From Micrococcales bacterium (GTDB lineage: Bacteria; Actinomycetota; Actinomycetes; S36-B12; UBA10799), in assembly GCA_016719135.1 (NCBI GenBank), contig JADKAV010000022.1:1-39354 (forward strand): a stretch of DNA of 39,354 bases, written 5' to 3'. Positions 16,100 through 24,073 of the stretch are shown here, in pieces. The notes beneath the pieces were generated by a model, which ran no database searches, was not told the origin of the DNA, and saw only the letters and a list, made by a program, of their open reading frames with translations. A program made the position numbers and the translations under genes. The first letter of the stretch is position 1, and the number at the start of each line of letters is the position of its first letter.

Positions 16100-16668
16100 G
16101 GTGCCGTTGTCAGTGCGGTGTCCGACCACAGCGCGGCGCTGGCGTGGCCCAGCAGCAGTTTCGTCGCGAATGCCGGCGCGAACCAGCCCGCGGTGGGGGA
16201 GGGGCCGAGCTTTCGATCCAGGGCGACCGCCCCGAGCGTCGTGAGGACGCCCAGCGCGCGGCGGTGTTCGGGGAAGCGGCGGATGGTCACCGTCGCAGCC
16301 ATCATGTAGCCGTAGGTCAGCCCGGCCCACAGCATGGGTGAGGTGCGTTCGCGCAGCCCGCGGTCATAGGCGGCGATCGCGAACGGATGCACGTGCAGGG
16401 CGGCGAATTGCACATGCTGCCTGGTTCCCTGGCCGGGACGTTCGTACCAGCGCGCGCACGACCGGGTGTTGTTCGCCCAGGCTCCACCCCAGATGTCCAT
16501 GGCGATCAACGACAGGCCGGCGGTGGCTTTCCGGCCACGGGGCCTGCCCGCATCGAGCAGGGGAGCTGCAACAGTCCCTGCGGCTGCACTTGCCAGGCTG
16601 CCCGTGTTCTCGGCGACAGACGCCTCAGGTCCTACGAACTCGCCCCAGTTGCGTTTCAGCCATCCCAT
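16096..16668 (-). CDS. Unassigned membrane-associated protein
   Basis: A 190-aa protein with several moderately hydrophobic segments (around SLIAMDIWGGAWANN, MLWAGLTYGYMMAATVTI and FAPAFATKLLLGHASAAL) and a His-rich stretch VQFAALHVHPFAIAAYDRG. It is translationally coupled to the following small membrane protein, which suggests a two-part membrane assembly. The family is not recognised. Confidence 0.65.
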   Translation of the reverse strand: MGWLKRNWGEFVGPEASVAENTGSLASAAAGTVAAPLLDAGRPRGRKATAGLSLIAMDIWGGAWANNTRSCARWYERPGQGTRQHVQFAALHVHPFAIAAYDRGLRERTSPMLWAGLTYGYMMAATVTIRRFPEHRRALGVLTTLGAVALDRKLGPSPTAGWFAPAFATKLLLGHASAALWSDTALTTAP

Positions 16669-16687
16669 CGTGCAAGTATGCCGCCGT

Positions 16688-17113
16688 TCAGGAGACGGCC
16701 GCCTTCACCAGATCGACAAGCTTCTTCTCCACCGCGGGGCTCCAATTGATCAGTGCGTACGACACCGGCCACATATCGCCGTCATCGACGTTGGCCGCAT
16801 CCTGGAATCCCACCGTGGAGTAGCGGTACTTGAACTTGCCCGCGTCCTGGAAGAAGACGACGACCTTGCCGTCCGCGTTGGCGTAGGCCGGCATGCCGTA
16901 CCAGGTCTTGGGGGTCAAGTCGGGGGCTGTGCTGGTCACCGTCATGTGCACACGCTCGGCGAGTGCCCGGTCGTCCGGCGCCATCTCGGCAATCCGGTCG
17001 AGGACGGCTTGAAGCCCGTCGGCCTTCTTCGCGCCCTTCTTGCCCTCCGCGCGCAACTCGGCCGCGCGCTCCTTCATCGCTGCGCGCTCTTCCGCGCTGA
17101 AACCGTCGGCCAT
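16688..17113 (-). CDS. DUF1801/YdhG-like protein
   Basis: A 141-aa soluble protein. The motif TPKTWYGMPAYANADGKVVVFFQDAGKFKYRY is the hallmark of the DUF1801 fold, a small domain related to frataxin-like iron chaperone folds. The N-terminal 35 residues are a charged Lys/Glu/Ala helix. The ATG at 17113 has GGAGAGG eight bases upstream, so the longer frame to 17314 is not used. It is divergent from the FAD oxidoreductase. Confidence 0.8.
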   Translation of the reverse strand: MADGFSAEERAAMKERAAELRAEGKKGAKKADGLQAVLDRIAEMAPDDRALAERVHMTVTSTAPDLTPKTWYGMPAYANADGKVVVFFQDAGKFKYRYSTVGFQDAANVDDGDMWPVSYALINWSPAVEKKLVDLVKAAVS

Positions 17114-17219
17114 GTGACGCGCCTCTCCCTGGTCGGACACCGGAAGACTAACCCGGGTTCGAGGTGTCCGGCGAGCCCCGCGGTGGCCGACGAAGCGGCA
17201 GAACGGTAGACACGTGGAC

Positions 17220-18096
17220 ATGGCAGACGTCGTCGTCGTTGGGGCAGGTATCGCCGGCTTGACGCTTGCGCGACTGCTGTCCGAGAACGGTGCCACGGTG
17301 CAGGTCGTCGACAAGGCGGGCTACCCGGGCGGGCGTCTGTCCTCACGCACGGTGGCCGGACGCCTGGTCGACACCGGACCGACCGGTTTCCAGGTGACTG
17401 ATCCCGAAGTGGCCGGTGTTCTGCAGCGGTGGGCCCCGGATGCGCTGTCGTGCCAGCTATCGGGTGGGCGGTGGGATTTCAGCTATCGATCTTCCGCACG
17501 CGCAGTGGCCGCGGAGTTGGCTACCGGCCTGGACTACCGGAAGGTTCTGGTGAACCTTCTCGCGGACGTGGGTCAGCACACGCACGTGGTTCTCACGCCA
17601 CCTGCCCCGCAGGTGCAAACGATCGCGTCGCGCAGCGGCATCGAGCACGCAGGCTTGGCTGCTATCACTTACGAGAAAGCGCCTGGTCCTGCTCGCGGCG
17701 TGTGATCCCTCGACCACGCTGCCCGCCGATCGCGCGTCGGATGTGTTCAGTGATGTCCGACTTGTGCGGGGACGTGCCGGTGCTGAGGTCGCGGTGGTGG
17801 GACTCGCGAATCCCCGGTGGAGCGCCAGGCGCTTCGACGCCGACGCGAGCGTGACCGAAGCGGAGTTGGTTGTGGAACTGCGCGAAGTGGTTCGGGGGCT
17901 GTCGGTGTCCAACTCGATCCTCAAACGCTGGCGATACGCGAACGCAACCCATGTCCTCGCGGGGGGCTTCCTGGAGTTGGCGGAACGATGCTGGGTTGCC
18001 GGCGACGGGTTCGGGTCGGTGGCCGGCGAGAACAACGGAGTCGAACGGGCAGTGCGTTCGGCGCTGAGTGTCGCTGCGGCGATCCAAGTCACCTGA
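17220..18096 (+). pseudogene. FAD-dependent oxidoreductase (renalase/amine-oxidase-like), frameshifted
   Basis: The N-terminal half (17220-17678) has the dinucleotide motif VVVGAGIAGLTLARLLSENG and GGRLSSR, typical of FAD amine oxidases and renalases. Translation then runs into a stop at 17703. The other half continues in the next frame (RLVLLAACDPSTTLPADR through GDGFGSVAGENNGVERAVRSAL, the C-terminal FAD block) to 18096. Removing one A from AAA at 17676-17678 joins them as YEKRLVLLAA, giving a normal-length protein of about 290 aa. It is either a recent pseudogene or a one-base assembly error. Its 3' end overlaps the convergent vapC by 8 bp. Confidence 0.8.
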
Positions 18097-18454
18097 TCTG
18101 GCGGATGCCTTCCCCGTCGCCCCATTTCCTGTCCGCAGTGAGCGCGACTTCTTCAACCCGGTCGGCCAACGCCAGGCAGAGCCGGTCGCCGAGCGAGAGT
18201 CCCTCGCCGGTCCGCCAGCGACGGGCAGCCCACTCTGCGTCGTCGGCCTGGACGGGCTCCAGTGCGACTCCGTAGGACAAAAGCAGAGCGCGGCTGAGGT
18301 CCCAGTCTCCGCCGGCGGCGAGCACCTTCTGTCCGACCTCGCTCCAGTTGGCCGTGCTGCACCGACCACCGGTTTCGAGGGCCGCCTCGACGACGTCGGA
18401 ACCAGCCTCGTTGCCGAGATAGGCCAGCAATGCAGAGGCGTCGAATACCGTCAT
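18089..18454 (-). CDS. vapC: VapC-type PIN toxin (module 1)
   Basis: A 121-aa PIN-domain RNase. Acidic residues sit in the expected places: FDASAL (D5), NWSEVGQK (E about 39), LSLGDRLCLAL (D about 93) and LTADRKW (D about 107). PIN toxins cleave tRNA or rRNA when released from the antitoxin. The start overlaps the vapB stop by 4 bp (ATGA). Confidence 0.9.
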   Translation of the reverse strand: MTVFDASALLAYLGNEAGSDVVEAALETGGRCSTANWSEVGQKVLAAGGDWDLSRALLLSYGVALEPVQADDAEWAARRWRTGEGLSLGDRLCLALADRVEEVALTADRKWGDGEGIRQIR

Positions 18455-18696
18455 GCCCTGTCCTCGGCGGAGGCGGCCGCCTGCCGGTCGGCCAGCAACT
18501 GATCCACGAGATCCTTGCCCTCCAGACCCGAACGGACGATGTCGCGCAGTTGCTCACGGGTGAGAAGCAGCAAGCCCTGTGGCGATTCCACCAGCACCAC
18601 CGGCCGGCCTTCCTGCAGGCCCGCCCGCTCACGTAGCTCCGCGGGCACGACCAGGCGACCTCTGTCTCCCATTGTCGCCATGTATGTCCCACTCAT
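18451..18696 (-). CDS. vapB: VapB-type AbrB-domain antitoxin (module 1)
   Basis: An 81-aa antitoxin. The swapped-hairpin AbrB/MazE DNA-binding part is GDRGRLVVPAELRERAGLQEGRPVVLVES; the acidic/Ala-rich tail (SGLEGKDLVDQLLADRQ) would embrace the toxin. The ATG at 18696 lies 6 nt behind a TATTTT (18708-18703), suggesting leaderless translation; the ATG at 18681 is an alternative. Its promoter region is divergent from the RHH-MazF module, so both modules share about 60 bp of control DNA. Confidence 0.85.
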   Translation of the reverse strand: MSGTYMATMGDRGRLVVPAELRERAGLQEGRPVVLVESPQGLLLLTREQLRDIVRSGLEGKDLVDQLLADRQAAASAEDRA

Positions 18697-18714
18697 AGAA
18701 GTAAAATACCAACA

Positions 18715-18745
18715 TATACTCAACAGTGGGATAGACTGGAGGAGG
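18715..18745 (+). promoter_or_regulatory. -10 and ribosome site of the MazE/MazF-like module 2
   Basis: TATACT (18715-18720) is a good -10 on the plus strand, and GGAGGAGG (18738-18745) is the strongest Shine-Dalgarno nearby. It stands before a TTG at 18755 rather than before the ATG at 18807. This is the main reason to think the antitoxin frame originally began near 18755. Confidence 0.5.
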
Positions 18746-18806
18746 CTGACCCTCTTGGCCCCCCTCAACCCGGGATTCGATCACTAGGGCCGCCCGCGCG
18801 CACAGG

Positions 18807-18959
18807 ATGACGGTCGACGAGTACCTCGCGCACCTCCAAGAGGAACAGCTGTGGCGGGAGCGACTCGCAGATGCCCGCGCCGCGATGGCCGAACCGGATC
18901 CCGAGTACCTGGAAGAGACTGCGGTGTGGGATTCACTGACGATCTCTGAGGCCCCGTGA
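18807..18959 (+). CDS. RHH-type antitoxin of MazF module 2, N-terminus probably out of frame
   Basis: The readable frame from ATG 18807 gives 50 aa (MTVDEYLAHLQEEQLWRERL and an acidic tail), which looks like the second helix and toxin-binding tail of a ribbon-helix-helix antitoxin. In the same frame upstream the DNA reads STRDSITRAARAHR, the expected first half of an RHH domain, but it meets a stop. Removing one C from the run of six at 18759-18764 would join it to TTG 18755, which has GGAGGAGG ahead. The intact protein would be about 68 aa. The stop overlaps what would be the canonical GTG start of mazF (18956). Confidence 0.6.
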   Translation: MTVDEYLAHLQEEQLWRERLADARAAMAEPDPEYLEETAVWDSLTISEAP

Positions 18960-18972
18960 TTCGTCGGGGAGT

Positions 18973-19290
18973 GTGATCTGGGTGCAGTTCGATCCGGTCT
19001 CTGGTCGTGAGCAGGGTGGACGCCGTCCTGCGGTCGTGGTCTCCTCGGCCGATCATCTGACTGCCGCGACCGCTCTGGTCACGGTTGTCCCTGCGACAAG
19101 CAAGGATCGGGACTGGCCCAACCACGTTCTGCTGATGGGTTCAATCGGTCTGCCGGTGCCCATACTGGCGATGACCGAGCAAGTCCGGACCATCGCGCGC
19201 GAACGGGTCGTGGGAGAGGTGGGCAACGTGGAAGCCGAGTGCTTTGCCACGATCTGTCAATGGGTTCATCGTTGGCTGGCGCCGGGCTGA
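18973..19290 (+). CDS. mazF: MazF-family endoribonuclease toxin (module 2), N-terminus affected
   Basis: A 105-aa MazF as readable from GTG 18973: WVQFDPVSGREQGGRRPAVVVSS is the N-terminal beta region and the fold continues through VTVVPATSK and LAMTEQVRTIARERVVGEVG. MazF proteins normally start (M/V)IRRGxIWxVxF. Exactly that (VIRRG) is encoded from GTG 18956, but GTGTG at 18971-18975 carries an extra GT that throws it out of frame. As it stands the protein lacks five N-terminal residues and a ribosome site. It is an mRNA-cleaving toxin if active. Confidence 0.8.
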   Translation: MIWVQFDPVSGREQGGRRPAVVVSSADHLTAATALVTVVPATSKDRDWPNHVLLMGSIGLPVPILAMTEQVRTIARERVVGEVGNVEAECFATICQWVHRWLAPG

Positions 19291-19606
19291 GTCCAGGCGG
19301 GCACGCGGCGAAAACCACCGCCGGGAAATGCGCAAACGAGACTTGGTGTGGTGGGCGCCTTAGCGCTGATCAACTTCGTGAATCCCGACCTGGGCCCGTA
19401 CGGGCTGCTCATCCTCGTCGTCGTGCGCCGGACGGGGATCAGCTGGATCGAGGGTGATGCGGACGCTGCTTGAGCGGGCGGTGGCTGGGTCATGGGAGAT
19501 AGGCAGCCGCCCGGCTGGATCCTCACAGTGCAGCTCGAGCCCGATGGACCACCGGGCCAATGCCTGCCTCGTGGCCGCCCCCCTCCCACCAGAGCATCTA
19601 CGCCCG

Positions 19607-19664
19607 CCATCAAATGAGGGCCGCAGCGGGGGCAACGATGCGCTCGGCGGCCCCCATTTGATGG
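19607..19664. repeat. 58-bp hairpin repeat, copy 1
   Basis: Arms CCATCAAATGAGGGCCGC and GCGGCCCCCATTTGATGG pair over 18 bp with one mismatch around a 22-nt loop. A second copy of the same length lies 37 bp further on. It looks like a REP- or MITE-type element. Confidence 0.8.
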
Positions 19665-19701
19665 CAACGGCGTGCACTTTGGGGCTTTTGTCCCATTTCT
19701 C

Positions 19702-19759
19702 CCATCAGATGAGGGCCGCAGCGGAGGCAACGGTGCGCGCGGCGGCCCCCATTTGATGG
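19702..19759. repeat. 58-bp hairpin repeat, copy 2
   Basis: Same length and orientation as copy 1; I count four differences in 58 positions. The outer right arm (CATTTGATGG) is identical, while the left arm has one change (CCATCAGATG). The loop differs at three positions. Confidence 0.8.
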
Positions 19760-19950
19760 CTGGACCGAGCCGCTGGTCAGGAGTCATTCCGAGAAGAGCA
19801 GCCTGGCGGGATCGTTGTCGCTGTACTGCTGCAGCACGCCGACAGTCCGGTCGACTCGTGGCCGTCGTGCGACGAGGCGTCCGAACAGGCATCACTCGGG
19901 GCGCTCGGTAGCCTCAGCCACACTCATCGTCACCTGTTTGACTGAGCATC

Positions 19951-21000
19951 ATGCGAGCCACCTTCATGTATGCCGCGGGCGACGTGCGCGTCATCGACGT
20001 TCCCGAGCCCGAACTCATCGAACCCACGGACGCCCTGGTGCGGATCACGCACTCCTGCATCTGCGGATCGGATCTGCATCCCTACCACTCCCTGCCCGAC
20101 ACCCCGGACGGACAGTCGATGGGTCACGAGGCGCTGGGCATGGTGGCCGATGTCGGGGAGGGCGTTTCGTCGCTGCAGGCCGGTGACTTCGTCATCGTGC
20201 CGTTCGCGATCTCGTGCGGCCACTGCGAGTTCTGCCGTGCAGGTCTGCACACGTCGTGCAGCAACGGTGGTTTCTGGAACGACGCACGCATTGGTACCGG
20301 CGGTCTGCAGGCACAAGCCGCCCGGGTCCCCTTGGCCGACGGCACGCTGGTGAAGGTGCCCGGTGTTGATCCGGATTCCGCGGATCAGGGCCTGCTTGCT
20401 TCTCTACTGACTCTGTCCGACGTCTATGGCACCGGGTGGCACGCCGCGGCCACTGCTGGTGTCAGAGCCGGCGATACGGTCGCCGTCATCGGTGATGGTG
20501 CCGTTGGACTGCTCGCGGTTCTGTCGGCGAAACAACTCGGTGCTGAGCGCGTTGTCCTTATGGGGCGTCACCGCGACCGGACCGACCTGGGACGCGATTT
20601 CGGCGCCACTGATGTGGTCGAGAACAGGGGCAAGGAGGGTATCGCCGAGGTGCGCGACCTCACGCAGGGCGGCGCCATCAGGGTCTTGGAAGCGGTCGGT
20701 CACCTGCCCGCGTACGAACAGGCCCTCGGTGTGGTGCGCCCCGGCGGGGTCATTTCTCGGGTCGGTGTTCCGCAGTACCGCGAAGGTCCCATCGGCTGGT
20801 CGCTGTTCGGCAAGAACGCCACCCTCACCGGCGGACCCGCGCCGGTCCGCGCGTACATCGAGCACCTGCTGCCGGCCGTACTGGACGGCACTGTTCAGCC
20901 GGGTCGGGTGTTCGACCGCACGATCGGCATTGAAGAGGTGCCCGCCGGGTATGAGGCGATGGACAAGCGTGAGGCGCTCAAGGTGATGGTCCGGCCGTAG
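19951..21000 (+). CDS. Zinc-dependent alcohol dehydrogenase (MDR family)
   Basis: A 349-aa medium-chain dehydrogenase, full length. Catalytic zinc ligands are C38 (CICGSD), H59/E60 (GHE) and a later residue; structural zinc is held by C89, C92, C95 and C103 (CGHCEFC and SC). The NAD(P)-binding fold starts at about 175 (VAVIGDGAVGLLAVLSAK). It oxidises or reduces an alcohol/aldehyde pair; the substrate is not evident. It is a single gene followed 43 bp later by the S8 peptidase on the same strand. Confidence 0.92.
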   Translation: MRATFMYAAGDVRVIDVPEPELIEPTDALVRITHSCICGSDLHPYHSLPDTPDGQSMGHEALGMVADVGEGVSSLQAGDFVIVPFAISCGHCEFCRAGLHTSCSNGGFWNDARIGTGGLQAQAARVPLADGTLVKVPGVDPDSADQGLLASLLTLSDVYGTGWHAAATAGVRAGDTVAVIGDGAVGLLAVLSAKQLGAERVVLMGRHRDRTDLGRDFGATDVVENRGKEGIAEVRDLTQGGAIRVLEAVGHLPAYEQALGVVRPGGVISRVGVPQYREGPIGWSLFGKNATLTGGPAPVRAYIEHLLPAVLDGTVQPGRVFDRTIGIEEVPAGYEAMDKREALKVMVRP

Positions 21001-21043
21001 ATAGGGCTTCCGGCGGCGCCCATTGGCGCGTAGCATTCCCGGC

Positions 21044-22006
21044 GTGAACCATCGGTCGGGAGTTGCAGCACACACACTCAGGGGTCTGGTCGCGGCACTC
21101 CTGGTCGTGCCCATGGTCACTGGCGGCCACGCTGCCGCCAGCGGCGGTCCGGGCTGGGGCCTGGACCGGATCGACCAAAGAAGTCTTCCGCTGGACAGCC
21201 GGTTCACCCCGCCCGCCGATGGTGCCGGCGTCACGGTCTACCTGATCGACACCGGCCTTGACGTCGGCAACTCGCAGTTCGGCGGACGGGCCTCCTTGGG
21301 TATCAATCTGACCGGCACGAATGTCACGGACTGCCCGGACGAGGTTGGCGTCAGCCACGGCACCTTCGTCGCGGGGATCGTCGGTGGTGCCAGGACCGGC
21401 GTTGCGAAGCAGGCGAAGTTGGTGGAAGTGCAAGCGTTGGGGTGCTCCGAGGGCGGGTCGACGATGACGCTCAAGCAGGAGCGGCGGGCAGTGATTCGGG
21501 CAACCTCGTGGATCCGCCGCAACGCCGAGCGGCCGGCCGTAGTGAACATGTCATTGGCCTTCTCGCGCAACGCCCGTGTAGACCGAGCCGTCCGGCGGTT
21601 GGTTGGCAGTGGCATTCCAGTGATTGCTGCCGCGGGCAACCAGGGTGCTGATGCCTGCACCAAATCCCCGGCGCACCTGGCGTCGGTCATCACGGTAGGC
21701 GCCAGCACGCAGAACGACCGTCCGTGGTCGGGCTCGAACCGGGGTCGGTGCGTGGACTTGTGGGCGCCGGGCAAGGGAATCTCGTCTGTGCTGGCCGATG
21801 GTGGGGTCACTCGCTATCGGCAGGTCGGCGCTACGTCGTGGGCCACCCCGTTCGTCACCGGCGCGGTCGCGGTGTACCTGCAGGATCACCCACGGGCGCG
21901 ACCTGCGAAAGTGCGGCGCTGGCTGAAGCGGACCGCGACTGTTGGTGCCCTCGACGGCGCACTCGAAGGCGCACCGAACCGCTTGCTCTTTGTAGGTCAA
22001 GCGTGA
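21044..22006 (+). CDS. Secreted S8 (subtilisin-family) serine peptidase without propeptide
   Basis: A 320-aa peptidase. A signal peptide fits residues 1-31 (LRGLVAALLVVPMVTGGHAAA). The triad is D69 (YLIDTGLD), H105 (SHGTFVAG) and S265 (GATSWATPF), with oxyanion N199 (AAAGNQG). The usual GTSMATP is here ATSWATP. Only about 20 residues separate the signal peptide from the catalytic domain, so there is no I9 inhibitor propeptide, as in some proteinase-K-like actinobacterial secreted enzymes. TAGCAT at 21031-21036 lies 7 nt before the GTG, which suggests leaderless translation. The first ATG-like frame from 21023 is not used. Confidence 0.88.
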   Translation: MNHRSGVAAHTLRGLVAALLVVPMVTGGHAAASGGPGWGLDRIDQRSLPLDSRFTPPADGAGVTVYLIDTGLDVGNSQFGGRASLGINLTGTNVTDCPDEVGVSHGTFVAGIVGGARTGVAKQAKLVEVQALGCSEGGSTMTLKQERRAVIRATSWIRRNAERPAVVNMSLAFSRNARVDRAVRRLVGSGIPVIAAAGNQGADACTKSPAHLASVITVGASTQNDRPWSGSNRGRCVDLWAPGKGISSVLADGGVTRYRQVGATSWATPFVTGAVAVYLQDHPRARPAKVRRWLKRTATVGALDGALEGAPNRLLFVGQA

Positions 22007-22019
22007 TTACCGTACGGAC

Positions 22020-22361
22020 ATGCATCGGATATTCACCACCAGCGTCGCCTCGGTCTATCCCCACTACGTGAACAAGGTCGAGAAGAAGGGTCGCACCAAG
22101 GCCGAGCTCGACGAAGTGATCTGTTGGCTCACCGGTTTCGATCAGTCCGAACTGGACGCCCACCTCGAGGACGGCGCCACCTTCGAGGGCTTCTTCGCCG
22201 ACGCGCGACTGAACCCGAACGCGCCGCTGATCACCGGGGTGGTGTGCGGAGTGCGTGTCGAGAACGTCGAGGATCCGCTCATGCAGAAGATCCGCTACCT
22301 GGACAAGCTCGTGGATGAGTTGGCCAGAGGGAAGTCGATGGACAAGGTGCTGCGGGGTTGA
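22020..22361 (+). CDS. DUF2200-family protein
   Basis: A 113-aa protein typical of DUF2200: HRIFTTSVASVYPHYVNKVEKKGRTKAELDEVICWLTGF, later GVVCGVRVENVEDPLMQKIRYLDKLVDELARGK. The function of the family is not known. TACCGT at 22008-22013 lies 6 nt before the ATG and no Shine-Dalgarno is present, so the mRNA is probably leaderless. Confidence 0.9.
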   Translation: MHRIFTTSVASVYPHYVNKVEKKGRTKAELDEVICWLTGFDQSELDAHLEDGATFEGFFADARLNPNAPLITGVVCGVRVENVEDPLMQKIRYLDKLVDELARGKSMDKVLRG

Positions 22362-22432
22362 TTGCGGACGCTTTCGACGTTCCAGTGCCGGCGACCGAGT
22401 CCTACAATGGAGTTGTCTGAAGTGAGGTGCCA

Positions 22433-22609
22433 ATGCCGACCCGTGTCGTGGACGCCCGGTGTCCACTGCGTGACGGTCAGCCGTGCACCCTGTGCCATCC
22501 GGACGCGCACAAAGGTCCGCAGGACTGCCCGACCGTGGCAATGGTGATGGCCGACGATGACCTGCGTGCGGGACTTGCTGACTGGCGCGACGAACGGCGG
22601 CGGACGTAG
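22433..22609 (+). CDS. Small Cys-containing protein
   Basis: A 58-aa protein with CPLRDGQPCTLCHPDAHKGPQDC: four cysteines and a histidine that could form a small zinc knuckle, followed by a helical tail (VMADDDLRAGLADWRDERR). Short proteins of this design are common in actinobacteria and unassigned in function. GTGAGG (22422-22427) is a fair Shine-Dalgarno and TACAAT (22403-22408) a good -10. Confidence 0.65.
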   Translation: MPTRVVDARCPLRDGQPCTLCHPDAHKGPQDCPTVAMVMADDDLRAGLADWRDERRRT

Positions 22610-22646
22610 GCCGCAACGGATTCTCGAAACTGATGGTTTTGGGCCC

Positions 22647-22681
22647 TTGACAATGTCTCGAACATGTGTTCGAATGAAGGT
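22647..22681 (+). promoter_or_regulatory. SOS promoter with LexA box
   Basis: TTGACA (22647-22652), a 17-bp spacer and TCGAAT (22670-22675) form a promoter whose start point coincides with the ATG at 22682. Within the spacer and -10, at 22658-22673, lies TCGAACATGTGTTCGA, a perfect match to the mycobacterial LexA box TCGAAC-N4-GTTCGA. Confidence 0.9.
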
Positions 22682-23896
22682 ATGGAAGCCTCCGTCATCG
22701 ACCCGTTCCCGTCAGTCAGCGCCGCGCTGGCCGACGCACGCCGGCTCGACGACCAGGACCTGTGCGACGCCATCCACGACGCCGAAATGGCCCTGCGCCG
22801 CCACCAGGCGCACACCGCAGTACTGACCGCGGAACTGAACTCCCGGATCCAGGCCATGGGCTACTCGCTCAACGGCGCCGCCGAGGAACTGGCCACCATG
22901 CTCGCGATCTCCCCGCGCAGCGCCGACCACCGCATGGACACCGCCGTGGGACTGTGTGACCGGGAACTACTGTGGGCCGCACTCTATGACGGGCGCATCG
23001 ACCAGGCCAAAGCCGTCATGATCCACGACATGCTCGCCGCGATCCCCGACCCCCGCCGCGAAGAACTCGAACTGATCGCGGTCGGCTACGCGCAGTCCCA
23101 CACCGGCCACCAACTGCGCAAGAAACTACTGGCCCTGACCTGCCAGGACCCCGACGACACCCTGCGCCGCCAAGCCGTCGACCGGCGCGGCGTGTGGATA
23201 ACACCGGCCGGGCACGGCATGGCCGACATCAGCGCCTACCTGTCGGCCGAACACGCCGAAATCTTCATGGAAGCCCTGACCAAACTCGCCGCCGCCGACG
23301 ACTGCGCCGACCCCTACCAGCAAGGCGACGCCCGCACCGCCACCCAACGCCAAGCCGACGCCCTGGTCGGGTTCCTGGACCTACACACCACCGTGGACGT
23401 CACCGTGGACGTGGTGATCAGCGCCGATGCGCTGATCGGGGACAACGACTGGACCCCGGAATCCAAACGCCTCGGACCGATCGGCTCGCAGATCGCCCGC
23501 GACCTGTGCACCAGCCCCGACGCCCGCTGGCGGCGCCTGGTCACCGACCCGGTCACCGGCCAACTAGCCGCCATGGCAACCATCAAATACCGCATCCCCG
23601 AGCACATCCGAAACGCCGTCAAAGCCCGCGACCTCACCTGCCGGTTCCCCGGCTGCCACGCCCGCGCCGAATACTTCGACTGCGACCACATCATCGCCCA
23701 CCCCACCGGCGCCACCTGCCCGGACAACCTCGCCGGGCTGTGCCGACGCCACCACCGCACCAAAACCTTCACCGCCTGGAAAACCCGACGCGACCCCCAA
23801 CACCCCCACCCACGACCTCATCTGGACCAGCCCCCTGGGCCGAACCCACCGCACCAGCGCCCACCGCTACAAACAAGACGAATAGCACCGGCTTAA
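22682..23896 (+). CDS. DUF222 / HNH endonuclease (13E12-repeat-type), C-terminus frameshifted
   Basis: About 404 aa in the present frame. The DUF222 helical domain (about 10-290) is followed by an intact HNH motif (LTCRFPGCHARAEYFDCDHI, GLCRRHHRTKTF). After TAWKTRRD the frame turns into Pro/His-rich sequence; the next frame instead reads HDLIWTSPLGRTHR, the usual family ending, and stops at 23885. Removing one C from CCCCC at 23794-23798 restores it. The ATG at 22682 is chosen because the earlier ATG (22664) lies inside the LexA box. Several 13E12 genes of Mycobacterium tuberculosis belong to the LexA regulon, which fits. Role: probable DNA-damage-induced nuclease. Confidence 0.85.
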   Translation: MEASVIDPFPSVSAALADARRLDDQDLCDAIHDAEMALRRHQAHTAVLTAELNSRIQAMGYSLNGAAEELATMLAISPRSADHRMDTAVGLCDRELLWAALYDGRIDQAKAVMIHDMLAAIPDPRREELELIAVGYAQSHTGHQLRKKLLALTCQDPDDTLRRQAVDRRGVWITPAGHGMADISAYLSAEHAEIFMEALTKLAAADDCADPYQQGDARTATQRQADALVGFLDLHTTVDVTVDVVISADALIGDNDWTPESKRLGPIGSQIARDLCTSPDARWRRLVTDPVTGQLAAMATIKYRIPEHIRNAVKARDLTCRFPGCHARAEYFDCDHIIAHPTGATCPDNLAGLCRRHHRTKTFTAWKTRRDPQHPHPRPHLDQPPGPNPPHQRPPLQTRRIAPA

Positions 23897-24073
23897 CTGC
23901 GGCCGGTCCGGGATGCGGGCTCTGGCCAGTCCACCCTTCAGCCCTGAAGGCCCAGGTTGTGTCTTAGTGCTGGCATCAGGTCGCTGTCGCCTGGCCCGAT
24001 CAATGATCAGTCGATGAACGAGGTCCTGCGGGGCCGTGGAGTTCTGGCGTCCGCTCCTTCCTAGTGTGGTGAA

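Larger units (their letters stand above)
19291..19950. other. 660-bp gene-poor stretch with repeats and relics
   Basis: No convincing intact gene lies between mazF and the alcohol dehydrogenase. It holds the two 58-bp hairpin repeats described separately. It also holds two frames that look like gene tails: plus strand, about 19349-19474 (INFVNPDLGPYGLLILVVV), and minus strand 19921-19784, whose end reads VGVLQQYSDNDPARLLFSE after an in-frame TGA. These may be relics of deleted genes. Open frames on the minus strand here translate the repeats and are not genes. Confidence 0.5.

Noticed and set aside
19607..19759. Integron attC sites
   Set aside because: The length and hairpin would suit, but the ends lack the AAC/GTT core sites and no integrase or cassette array is present. 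A REP/MITE-like repeat fits better.
19266..19895. 209-aa minus-strand frame in the gene-poor gap
   Set aside because: It translates the two hairpin repeats into a repeated IKWGPP motif and has no other support.
22664..22666. ATG as start of the DUF222/HNH gene
   Set aside because: It lies inside the LexA box and upstream of the -10, so it would not be in the transcript. ATG 22682 is at the predicted start point.
23194..23967. 257-aa alternative frame over the DUF222/HNH gene
   Set aside because: Arg/His/Pro-rich shadow frame. Only its short 3' relation to the frameshift is meaningful, and the restored ending is in a different frame (stop at 23885).
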